In this document: piece after piece, positions 17,664-24,582 of the stretch
Layout: every line of letters begins with the position of its first letter
Numbering within the stretch: position 1 is the first letter of the stretch
From: Polaribacter atrinae
Lineage (GTDB): Bacteria > Bacteroidota > Bacteroidia > Flavobacteriales > Flavobacteriaceae
Reading direction: 5' to 3'
NCBI RefSeq assembly: GCF_038023995.1
Contig: NZ_CP150660.1
Coordinates: 1,920,501 to 1,984,500, forward strand
Length of the DNA: 64,000 nucleotides
Translations under genes and position numbers: made by a program
Notes under the pieces: model-generated
What the model was told of the DNA's origin: nothing
What the model saw: only the letters and a program-made list of their open reading frames with translations
Databases searched by the model: none

Positions 17664-18074
17664 ATGTATCCAGAAGAATTAGTAAAACCAATGCGCGATG
17701 AGTTAATTAACGCAGGTTTTGAAGCATTATATACAAGTGAAGACGTTGAAAAAGCAATGTCTAAAGAAGGAACAACTTTGGTAATGGTAAACTCTGTTTG
17801 TGGTTGTGCTGCAGGTACGGCAAGACCAGGTGCTATTGCGTCTTTAGGGGCAGATAAAACACCAACAAACTTAACTACTGTTTTTGCAGGTGTAGAAAAA
17901 GAATCTACCCAAAGAGCACGTGAGTTTATGATTCCTTTTCCTCCATCTTCTCCAGCAATTGCGTTGTTTAAAGATGGTAACTTGGTACACATGTTAGAAC
18001 GTCACCACATTGAGGGTAGATCTGCGCAAATGATTGCACAGAATTTAGCACAGGCTTACGAAGAGTTTTGCTAG
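17664..18074 (+). CDS. BrxA/BrxB-family bacilliredoxin
   Basis: Small thioredoxin-fold protein of the YphP/YqiW family, which in Bacillus removes bacillithiol from proteins. The CGC active site is at Cys46 and Cys48 (VNSVCGCAAGTARPG), followed by the conserved FPPSSPAIALFKDG and ERHHIEGR blocks. Length (136) is typical. A third Cys is the final residue. It has its own promoter and terminator. Whether this organism makes bacillithiol cannot be told from the window, so the substrate is inferred from the family. Confidence 0.93.
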   Translation: MYPEELVKPMRDELINAGFEALYTSEDVEKAMSKEGTTLVMVNSVCGCAAGTARPGAIASLGADKTPTNLTTVFAGVEKESTQRAREFMIPFPPSSPAIALFKDGNLVHMLERHHIEGRSAQMIAQNLAQAYEEFC

Positions 18075-18096
18075 GCTTCTAAAAATATATTATATA

Positions 18097-18132
18097 AAAA
18101 AATCCACTTAATAATATAAGTGGATTTTTTTT
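18097..18132 (+). terminator. Rho-independent terminator after the bacilliredoxin gene
   Basis: Stem AATCCACTTA / TAAGTGGATT with loop ATAATA, flanked by A and T runs, 23 nt after the stop. Confidence 0.85.
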
Positions 18133-18150
18133 TCAAGAACATTTCCTATT

Positions 18151-18390
18151 ATGGCATCAGAATTTTCTACATACACCAAAGAAGAACTTATAAAGAAACT
18201 TAAAAAACAAAAGAATTTCTTTATTATTAAAATGTTCGTAATTCTTTTAATGGTGGTTTTTGCTGTTTTTTCTACCATCGAAAACGGCATTTCTTTTCAT
18301 ACTTTTTTACCTTTATTTTTTATTCCAATGTCAATTTTTATGTATTTTGATATTAGAAACATCAAGAAAGAACTCGCATTAAGAAAATAA
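18151..18390 (+). CDS. Small two-helix membrane protein
   Basis: A 79-residue protein. A basic amphipathic N-terminus (TKEELIKKLKKQK) is followed by two hydrophobic helices (FFIIKMFVILLMVVFAVF and FLPLFFIPMSIFMYF) and a charged end (RNIKKELALRK). No function is recognised. It ends 1 nt before the HD hydrolase start, so the two are probably co-transcribed. Confidence 0.7.
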   Translation: MASEFSTYTKEELIKKLKKQKNFFIIKMFVILLMVVFAVFSTIENGISFHTFLPLFFIPMSIFMYFDIRNIKKELALRK

Positions 18391-18391
18391 C

Positions 18392-19051
18392 ATGAATACA
18401 GAAAGCATCATTAAAAACACGATTAATTTTGTAAAAGAAACTTTAAAAAATGCAGAAGGTGGACACGATTGGTTTCATATAGAGCGCGTCTATAAAAATG
18501 CTATTTTAATTTCTAAGGATGAACAAGTAGATGCTTTTGTGGTGAGCTTAGGTGCTTTATTACACGATATTGCAGATCCTAAATTTTATGATGGCAATGA
18601 AACTGTTGGCCCTAAAATAGCTACGGCATTTTTAGAAGAACAAAACGTATCTACAGAAGTTATAGAACATGTTATTAATATTATTAAACATATTTCTTAT
18701 AAGAATTCTTTAGAAACCAGTGGTGAAAAATTTACATCTAAAGAATTAGAGGTTGTACAAGATGCAGACAGATTAGACGCTATTGGCGCTATAGGTATTG
18801 CACGTTGTTTTAATTACGGTGGTTTTAAAAACCGGACTTTATACGACCCAGAAATTCTGCCAAATTTAAAGATGACTAAAGAAGAGTATAAAAATTCTTC
18901 TGCACCAACTATTAATCATTTTTACGAAAAACTATTGCTATTAAAAGATAAAATGAATACTTCTTCTGGACAGCGAATTGCTGCAGATAGACATTTATAT
19001 ATGGAAGTCTTTTTAAAGCAATTTAACGATGAATGGAACGGCGTTAAGTAA
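18392..19051 (+). CDS. HD-domain phosphohydrolase
   Basis: Metal-dependent phosphohydrolase of the YedJ/YpgQ-like HD superfamily. The metal ligands are visible: His29 (HDWFHIERVY), His58-Asp59 (LLHDIADPKF) and the distal Asp in VQDADRLDAIGAIGIAR. Length of 219 residues is typical. Members hydrolyse nucleotides or related phosphates, but the true substrate cannot be assigned. The start is 1 nt after the small membrane protein gene. Confidence 0.9.
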   Translation: MNTESIIKNTINFVKETLKNAEGGHDWFHIERVYKNAILISKDEQVDAFVVSLGALLHDIADPKFYDGNETVGPKIATAFLEEQNVSTEVIEHVINIIKHISYKNSLETSGEKFTSKELEVVQDADRLDAIGAIGIARCFNYGGFKNRTLYDPEILPNLKMTKEEYKNSSAPTINHFYEKLLLLKDKMNTSSGQRIAADRHLYMEVFLKQFNDEWNGVK

Positions 19052-19062
19052 TCTTACAACGC

Positions 19063-19935
19063 TTAATTCTGAATTAAACTCATCATTTCACTTCTATATT
19101 TTGAAGCTGATTTACCTGTAAATTCTTTAAACAGTTTATTAAAGTGAGAAAAGTTGTTAAAACCACACTCAAAACAAATATCTGTAATACTTGTTTGACT
19201 TTCTGATAATAACTTAGTTGCATGCACAACTCTATATTCATTTACTAATTTAGTGAACGTTCTACCTGTTGTTTTCTTAAAAAACCTACAAAATGCAGGA
19301 ACCGTCATACTTACAAGTCCAGAAATTTCATCTAAACTAATATGTTGGTTAAAATTCTCATTTATATGTTTAAAAATAACATCAATTTTACTGCTGTCTT
19401 GTGGTTGCGTCTCAAAAGCATAACCATCTGCATTTAACAAGGTATAATCGTCTGATTTAGAAAGTGTGTGTAGAATCTCTAACAAAACCAAAACTTGTTT
19501 AAAACCTTGTTTCTCAGATAATTTCTCAATTTTAGGACCTAATTTTTGTTTTGTTTTTACTCCAAACAGAATTCCTTTTTTAGCTTTTTCAAATAAAATA
19601 CTAATTGGTTTCATTTCTGGAACTTCAAAAAACTCATTTCCTAAAAAGTCTGGTTTAAATTGTACCAATGTTTCAGAACCATTTGTAGTTAACCTATCTG
19701 TAAACCCGTTATGTGGCAAGTTAGAACCTATTAATAACAACTGACTATTATTAAAATAAGACAAATGATTACCAATGTGTCTTTTTCCCTTTCCTTTATT
19801 AACATAAACTAATTCGATTTCTGGATGAAAATGCCAAAATGCTTTTATTTGTTTTAAAAACTCGGTGTGTTTTTTTACAAGTATAGAACTTCCAAAATCT
19901 GGACTAATTTTCTCTAAAGTGGGCTTAACATTCAT
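19063..19935 (-). CDS. AraC-family transcriptional regulator
   Basis: An N-terminal cupin-like sensing domain (FWHFHPEIELVYVNKGKGKRHIG, split by strands; IGSNLPHNGF) is joined to a C-terminal double helix-turn-helix of the AraC type (ISLDEISGLVSMTVPAFCRF and ITDICFECGFNNFSHFNKLF). Length 290 is typical of sugar- or stress-responsive members. It is divergent from the triplicated exported-protein genes, which makes them possible targets; this is inference. TAAATTTG on the minus strand (19956-19963) lies 20 nt before its ATG. Confidence 0.92.
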   Translation of the reverse strand: MNVKPTLEKISPDFGSSILVKKHTEFLKQIKAFWHFHPEIELVYVNKGKGKRHIGNHLSYFNNSQLLLIGSNLPHNGFTDRLTTNGSETLVQFKPDFLGNEFFEVPEMKPISILFEKAKKGILFGVKTKQKLGPKIEKLSEKQGFKQVLVLLEILHTLSKSDDYTLLNADGYAFETQPQDSSKIDVIFKHINENFNQHISLDEISGLVSMTVPAFCRFFKKTTGRTFTKLVNEYRVVHATKLLSESQTSITDICFECGFNNFSHFNKLFKEFTGKSASKYRSEMMSLIQN

Positions 19936-19955
19936 AAACAGGGGTATTTGAATGG

Positions 19956-19963
19956 CAAATTTA
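19956..19963 (-). promoter_or_regulatory. Promoter -7 element of the AraC-family gene
   Basis: TAAATTTG on the minus strand fits TAnnTTTG, 20 nt upstream of the ATG. No matching TTG was found at the usual distance. Confidence 0.45.
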
Positions 19964-20070
19964 CAACACTAAACTGTAAAAAGCTGTATAAAATTAACAA
20001 AATTATACACCATATTAACTTTAATTTCTTTTAACATAAAAATAACAGATAATTTAACACACAAACCTAC

Positions 20071-20112
20071 CAATTTTGATGTTTTTAAAACAAAATTTCC
20101 ACCATAAATTTG
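20071..20112 (+). promoter_or_regulatory. Promoter region of exported paralogue 1 with shared TGATGTTTTTA motif
   Basis: CAATTTTGATGTTTTTAAAA (20071-20090) precedes TAAATTTG (20105-20112). The same motif at the same distance occurs before paralogues 2 and 3. Confidence 0.55.
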
Positions 20113-20145
20113 CAGTGTTATTAATCATATAAAATGACAAATAAA

Positions 20146-20712
20146 ATGAAGAAAATTATATTGGTTGCCTTAATGTTCGGAACAATAATTAGTTACGCAA
20201 ACGAAAACATAGACATTAAAGACGCAAAGAAAACTGTTAAAGTTGAATTTAGCAATGTAAAAAAAGGTCAGACTTTAAATATTAAAGACCATACTGGCTT
20301 AGTAGTTTATAATGACAAAATTGAAAATTCTGGAGATTATTCTAAAACATTTGATTTTTCTGCTTTAGAAGACGGAGTGTATTCTTTTGAGTTGATTAAA
20401 GATTTCGAAATTGTTATTAAACAATTTTACGTTGAGAATGGATTGGTTACTTTTTTAGACGATAATAATGAGAAAGTATTTAAACCTATCATAAGAAATG
20501 AAGGTCAATTATTATTTATATCTAAAATTAGTTTTAATAATGAACCTTTAAAAGTTACTCTTTATTATAACGATAAAGCGGTATTATCGGAAACGGTATC
20601 TGGTGATCAAATTTTAAAGAGAGTATATAAATTATCAGAAAAAGAAATTGGTAATTATAAAGTGATTGTTAATTCTGATGACAGAACGTATATCAAAGAA
20701 TTTAAAATATAA
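20146..20712 (+). CDS. Small exported protein, tandem paralogue 1
   Basis: A 188-residue protein with a signal peptide (MKKIILVALMFGTIISYA, cleavage near YANE) and a mature part of short beta strands (VKVEFSNVKKGQTLNIKD, YSFELIKDFEIVIKQFYV, RVYKLSEKEIGNYKVIV). It looks like two small immunoglobulin-like or T9SS-tail-like beta domains. No known family is recognised. The ATG at 20146 was preferred over 20134 because it aligns with the starts of paralogues 2 and 3. It is clearly homologous to both but more divergent (roughly half of residues shared by eye). It has its own promoter and terminator. Confidence 0.8.
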   Translation: MKKIILVALMFGTIISYANENIDIKDAKKTVKVEFSNVKKGQTLNIKDHTGLVVYNDKIENSGDYSKTFDFSALEDGVYSFELIKDFEIVIKQFYVENGLVTFLDDNNEKVFKPIIRNEGQLLFISKISFNNEPLKVTLYYNDKAVLSETVSGDQILKRVYKLSEKEIGNYKVIVNSDDRTYIKEFKI

Positions 20713-20760
20713 AGATTTAGTTAATTGTTTCGTCAAATTACTGCTATAATTTGATGGTAA

Positions 20761-20788
20761 AAGCGAGTCCATTTGGACTCGCTTTTTA
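20761..20788 (+). terminator. Terminator of paralogue 1
   Basis: Perfect stem AAGCGAGTCC / GGACTCGCTT, loop ATTT, then T4. An extra hairpin TCAAATTA / TAATTTGA lies just before it. The same pair of structures follows paralogues 2 and 3. Confidence 0.9.
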
Positions 20789-20900
20789 TTTGAAAATACT
20801 TTTCATAGAATATAATATTACCATAAATGTATTCTATTTTAACTTAACAGTTAATTAACATTAATTAACAATGATAAAATAACATACAAATATAGCAATT

Positions 20901-20937
20901 ATGATGTTTTTAGAACTTAACTACCATCGTACCTTTG
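20901..20937 (+). promoter_or_regulatory. Promoter region of exported paralogue 2 with shared motif
   Basis: ATGATGTTTTTAGAACTTAA (20901-20920) precedes TACCTTTG (20930-20937), 31 nt before the ATG. Confidence 0.6.
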
Positions 20938-20967
20938 TAGCGTTACTAACCTTTAAATAAGAAGATC

Positions 20968-21552
20968 ATGAAAACAATAATTAAAACAATTTTAGTAGTA
21001 ACATTAATGTTTGGAACATTAATTAGTTATGCAAACGACAACACGAAATCTAATAATTCAGTAGCTGTTAAAAAAGTTAAGGTTGAATTCAAAGATGTAA
21101 AGAAAGGAAATGCTTTAACTATTAAAAATGAAAACGGAATAACAATATATAAACAAGTACTACAAACTTCTGGAAACTATACTAAGAATTTCGATTTAAC
21201 AAATTTAGAAAATGGTTCATATACCACTGAATTAGAAAAAGATTTTGAAATCATTGTTAAGAAACTTGAGGTAAAAGATGGTTTTGTTACTTTCTATAAA
21301 AATGAAAACGAAATAATTTTTAAGCCAGTAATTAGAACAGAAGGAAATTTAATTTTGATTTCTAAAATTGAATTTGATAACCAACCTTTAAATGTAACTT
21401 TATACTACAATAATAACATTATCTTTTCTGATAAAGTAGAAGGAGAAAAAGTTTTAAATAGAGTTTATAAATTATCTAAAACTGAAGAAGGAGCATACAA
21501 AGTTGTTATTAGTGCTGACCACAGAACTTACACAAAAGATTTTACAATATAA
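20968..21552 (+). CDS. Small exported protein, tandem paralogue 2
   Basis: A 194-residue exported protein. The signal peptide MKTIIKTILVVTLMFGTLIS ends near YAND. The mature part parallels paralogue 1 and is nearly identical to paralogue 3 (for example EKDFEIIVKKLEVKDGFVTF, LYYNNNIIFSDKV, VLNRVYKLSKTE). The beta-strand pattern has no recognised family. The unit repeats with a period of 842 nt between starts of copies 2 and 3, including promoter and terminator, so this is a recent tandem duplication. Function is unknown; position between an AraC regulator and an ECF sigma factor may matter. Confidence 0.82.
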   Translation: MKTIIKTILVVTLMFGTLISYANDNTKSNNSVAVKKVKVEFKDVKKGNALTIKNENGITIYKQVLQTSGNYTKNFDLTNLENGSYTTELEKDFEIIVKKLEVKDGFVTFYKNENEIIFKPVIRTEGNLILISKIEFDNQPLNVTLYYNNNIIFSDKVEGEKVLNRVYKLSKTEEGAYKVVISADHRTYTKDFTI

Positions 21553-21600
21553 AAATTTAGTTAATTGTTAAGTTAAATTACAGCTATAATTTGATGATAA

Positions 21601-21632
21601 AAGCGAGTCCAAATGGACTCGCTTTTTTTTTG
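21601..21632 (+). terminator. Terminator of paralogue 2
   Basis: Stem AAGCGAGTCC / GGACTCGCTT with loop AAAT, then T8. The stem is identical to that of paralogue 1. Confidence 0.9.
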
Positions 21633-21740
21633 GAAATTTTTTTTTTTAAGAAAATAAAATTACCATAAATATATTCTATCTTAACTTAACAATTAATTAA
21701 CACAAACCAATACTGGTAAAATAACACACAATCATGCCAA

Positions 21741-21779
21741 TTATGATGTTTTTAGAACTTAACTTCCATCATACCTTTG
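21741..21779 (+). promoter_or_regulatory. Promoter region of exported paralogue 3 with shared motif
   Basis: TTATGATGTTTTTAGAACTT precedes TACCTTTG (21772-21779), in the same layout as paralogue 2. Confidence 0.6.
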
Positions 21780-21809
21780 CAGTGTTACTAACCTTTAAAT
21801 AAGAAGATC

Positions 21810-22394
21810 ATGAAAACAATAATTAAAACAATTTTAGTAGTAACATTAATGTTTGGAACATTAATTAGTTACGCAAACGACAACACAAAACCTACTAATA
21901 CAGTAGCTGTTAAAAGAGTTAAAGTTGAGTACAAAGCCGTAAAGAAAGGCAATGCTTTAACTATAAAAAATGAATATGGAATAACAATATATAAACAAGT
22001 ATTACAAAATTCTGGAAACTATGCTAAAACTTTCGATTTAACGAATTTAGAAGATGGTTTATACACAACAGAACTAGAAAAAGACTTCGAAATTATTGTT
22101 AAGAAACTTGAGGTAAAAGATGGTTTTGTTACTTTTTATAAGAATGAAAATGAAACAATCTTTAAACCAGTAATTAGAACAGAAGGTAATTTAGTTTTAA
22201 TTTCTAAAATTGAATTTGATAACATTCCTTTAAACGTAACTCTATACTACAACAATAACATTATCTTTTCTGATAAAGTAAATGGAGAAAAAGTATTAAA
22301 TAGAGTTTACAAATTGTCTGAAACTGAAAAAGGAGCCTATAAAGTGGTTGTTAATTCTGATAACAGAACTTACATAAAAGACTTTACAATATAA
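21810..22394 (+). CDS. Small exported protein, tandem paralogue 3
   Basis: A 194-residue exported protein that is almost the same as paralogue 2, with scattered substitutions mostly in the first third of the mature part (for example KRVKVEYKAVKKGNALTIKN against KKVKVEFKDVKKGNALTIKN). The signal peptide is unchanged. Substitutions rather than disruptions imply that it is still under selection. Promoter, 31-nt leader and terminator match paralogue 2. No function is recognised. Confidence 0.82.
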   Translation: MKTIIKTILVVTLMFGTLISYANDNTKPTNTVAVKRVKVEYKAVKKGNALTIKNEYGITIYKQVLQNSGNYAKTFDLTNLEDGLYTTELEKDFEIIVKKLEVKDGFVTFYKNENETIFKPVIRTEGNLVLISKIEFDNIPLNVTLYYNNNIIFSDKVNGEKVLNRVYKLSETEKGAYKVVVNSDNRTYIKDFTI

Positions 22395-22442
22395 AAATTT
22401 AGTTAATTTTTTCGTTAAATTACAGCTATAATTTGATGATAA

Positions 22443-22472
22443 AAGCGAGTCCATTTGGACTCGCTTTTTTAT
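22443..22472 (+). terminator. Terminator of paralogue 3
   Basis: Stem AAGCGAGTCC / GGACTCGCTT with loop ATTT, then T6. It is the third copy of the same terminator. Confidence 0.9.
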
Positions 22473-22669
22473 TTTAATCGATTATTTATCAAAAAATAAG
22501 AAACCTTGACTACACTTTTAATTATATTCCAAAAAATGAAATTATTTTAACAAAAAATTTATTATAGAAATCCATACAGATTAATAGAAATATCCATTAT
22601 TTTGGCAAAAATTATATTCTTGTCTCTTATCACCTATTTCAACGAAATTGATTAATTTCGGTATATCCC

Positions 22670-23278
22670 ATGAAAGATTATAGTAAAACTGAAATACGGC
22701 ATTTTAAAAATTTTCAACTTGGTAACGAGAAGGCCTTTGAGTATTTTTTTAATAAATACCATAGTCATATTTTCGGCTTTTGCATCCAATTTATTTACGA
22801 CAAATCACAATCTTCAAGTATCACACAAGAAGCCTTTTTAAACTTGTGGCTTAATAGAGCAAAGATTGAGAAAGTAAATGGAATAGAATCTTTTTTGTAC
22901 ACCTTCGCTAAATCTAAGTGCCTTAATGCAATTAGACATCTTAAAGTAAAAGAACGTTTTAAAAGCAAAACTTTAAACGAAAAACAGCGTGCATTAGATC
23001 TTGATGTTTTAAATGCAATTAATTTTGACAACCTAACCTTAATGGAGTTGGAAAAATTGATTACTGATTCTATTAAAGATTTACCAGAGAAAACAAGAAT
23101 TATTTTCTTAAAGAAACGATTTGAAAGCAAAAAAAACAAAGAAATTGCGGACGAATTAAATATTACTATAAAAACAGTAGAAGCTCATATGACCAAAGCT
23201 TTAAAAATTTTAAGAGTAAAATTATCCGATTATCTTCCAATTTTATTAGTTAGCATCATTCTTTCTAACCAACAATAA
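22670..23278 (+). CDS. ECF-type RNA polymerase sigma-70 factor
   Basis: Extracytoplasmic-function sigma factor. Region 2 is visible (NEKAFEYFFNKYHSHIFGF, TQEAFLNLWLNR, ESFLYTFAKSKCLNAIRHLK) and region 4 follows (IKDLPEKTRIIFLKKRFESK, NKEIADELNITIKTVEAHM). Length (202) is normal for the FecI-like group of Bacteroidota. It precedes a FecR anti-sigma gene and an STN-bearing SusC, the classic three-part cell-surface signalling set. It probably drives the fecR-susC operon. An unusual hydrophobic tail (LPILLVSIIL) closes it. Confidence 0.95.
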   Translation: MKDYSKTEIRHFKNFQLGNEKAFEYFFNKYHSHIFGFCIQFIYDKSQSSSITQEAFLNLWLNRAKIEKVNGIESFLYTFAKSKCLNAIRHLKVKERFKSKTLNEKQRALDLDVLNAINFDNLTLMELEKLITDSIKDLPEKTRIIFLKKRFESKKNKEIADELNITIKTVEAHMTKALKILRVKLSDYLPILLVSIILSNQQ

Positions 23279-23300
23279 CTATTATTTATTTTATAATTTT

Positions 23301-23344
23301 TTTGTAATTCATACTGTAAATTACAAAAAAACAGAATACTTTTG
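23301..23344 (+). promoter_or_regulatory. Inverted repeat plus -7 box upstream of fecR
   Basis: Perfect 9-bp inverted repeat TTTGTAATT (23301-23309) / AATTACAAA (23319-23327) with a 9-nt spacer, followed by TACTTTTG (23337-23344). It lies between the sigma and fecR genes and may be an operator or the target promoter of the sigma factor. Confidence 0.5.
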
Positions 23345-23468
23345 CCTTATTTTTAATTAGTCTAAATAATAACAATAATAAATCATAGGGTTATTTAAAA
23401 ATGAAGTGTACTAACTTATATGCAACAAAAAACACCAAACACCAATATTAATTCAGCATTATATTAAA

Positions 23469-24581
23469 ATGGTTTCGAAATTAATAACAAAATACCTAAA
23501 CAACGAAGCTTCCGAAAAAGAAGTAGCCCTAATTTTTAAATGGATAGAAGCATCAAGTAGTAACAAAAAAGAATTTATTGCCTTAAAAAAAACATGGGCA
23601 TTAACTTCTGTTTCAGAGCACACACCTAAAAAAGATTGGCAAGAAGTTCAAAAGAAAATTAGAAAAACAAAACCTTTGCAATATAAAAATTGGCTAAAAT
23701 ACGCTGCTGCAATCATCGTTTTTATAAGCATAGGAAAATTTTATTGGGATTCAAGCAATGTTAACAACAAGCAAATAGAAGAAAATAGTATTGTTTTGCT
23801 AACTGAAGACAAAGATAATAGCATTAAAATAAAATATGATCAGGAAAATATTTTAAGTTCTTCTGGCAAAGTTATCGCAGAACACAACAAAGACGAAATA
23901 ATATATAAAAAAGCATCCACTACAAGCCCTACAATTTATCATACCCTAAATATTCCATTAGGAAAAACTTTTAAAGTAAAGCTATCAGACCGAACTACAG
24001 TTCACTTAAATTCTGGCACCACTTTTAAATACCCAAAACAATTTAGTACAGATGGAAATAGACTTGTTTATCTACAAGGTGAAGCGTTTTTTGAAGTTGA
24101 AAAAGATGCCAATAGACCATTTATAGTAAACATAGATGATGTAGACGTAAAAGTATTAGGAACAAAATTTAATGTAAGTGCTTATTCTAATACTACAAAT
24201 TATAGCTGTGTTTTAGTTGAAGGTTCTGTAGATGTCTCTAATGCAAACTACAACTCATTATTAATACCTAATGAAAAAGCTAGTTGGAATTCTTTAAGTC
24301 AACAATTTAAAATAGAAAAGGTAGACACCAATTTATATACTTCATGGATTCATGGAGAATACATTTTAGAGGCCTCACATTTTAGCGAAATATCTAAAAA
24401 ACTTGAGCGTGCATTTAATGTAAAAATAATTAATAATAACAAACTATTAGAGTCTCAAGAATTTAGCGGAACCATCAACTTTAAAACTTCAACAATAGAA
24501 AACATTTTAGACTTACTAAAATTCGATACCTATTTTGAGTACACTATTAAAGACAACCAAATAATAATTAGTAGCAATTAA
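23469..24581 (+). CDS. FecR-family anti-sigma factor
   Basis: Inner-membrane regulator that controls the adjacent ECF sigma factor. The N-terminal cytoplasmic part (about 1-75) is followed by one transmembrane helix (KYAAAIIVFISIGKFYW, about 77-94) and a periplasmic FecR domain (LGKTFKVKLSDRTTVHLNSG, LQGEAFFEVEKDANRPFIV, VLGTKFNVSAY). The C-terminal DUF4974-type domain follows, which contacts the STN domain of the receptor. Length (370) is typical. It lies 1 nt upstream of the SusC gene, so the signalling partners are translated together. Confidence 0.95.
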   Translation: MVSKLITKYLNNEASEKEVALIFKWIEASSSNKKEFIALKKTWALTSVSEHTPKKDWQEVQKKIRKTKPLQYKNWLKYAAAIIVFISIGKFYWDSSNVNNKQIEENSIVLLTEDKDNSIKIKYDQENILSSSGKVIAEHNKDEIIYKKASTTSPTIYHTLNIPLGKTFKVKLSDRTTVHLNSGTTFKYPKQFSTDGNRLVYLQGEAFFEVEKDANRPFIVNIDDVDVKVLGTKFNVSAYSNTTNYSCVLVEGSVDVSNANYNSLLIPNEKASWNSLSQQFKIEKVDTNLYTSWIHGEYILEASHFSEISKKLERAFNVKIINNNKLLESQEFSGTINFKTSTIENILDLLKFDTYFEYTIKDNQIIISSN

Positions 24582-24582
24582 T

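Larger units (their letters stand above)
20071..22472 (+). repeat. Tandem array of three promoter-gene-terminator units
   Basis: Three consecutive units, each with the TGATGTTTTTA motif, TAnnTTTG box, an exported-protein gene and the AAGCGAGTCC terminator. The starts of units 2 and 3 are 842 nt apart; unit 1 is diverged. Confidence 0.85.

Noticed and set aside
17636..17992. Minus-strand open frame over the bacilliredoxin gene
   Set aside because: The plus-strand frame carries the CGC active site, a promoter and a terminator, so the antisense frame is not a gene.
20071..22472. Regular repeat array considered as CRISPR
   Set aside because: The repeated units are 842 nt long and contain genes; no short direct repeats with unique spacers exist here or elsewhere in the window.
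22795..23139. Minus-strand open frame of 114 codons
   Set aside because: Antisense to the ECF sigma factor, whose regions 2 and 4 are plain.
23402..23452. Short open frame of 16 codons in the fecR leader
   Set aside because: An ATG and stop occur in the leader, but nothing supports translation; leader peptide regulation would be speculation.
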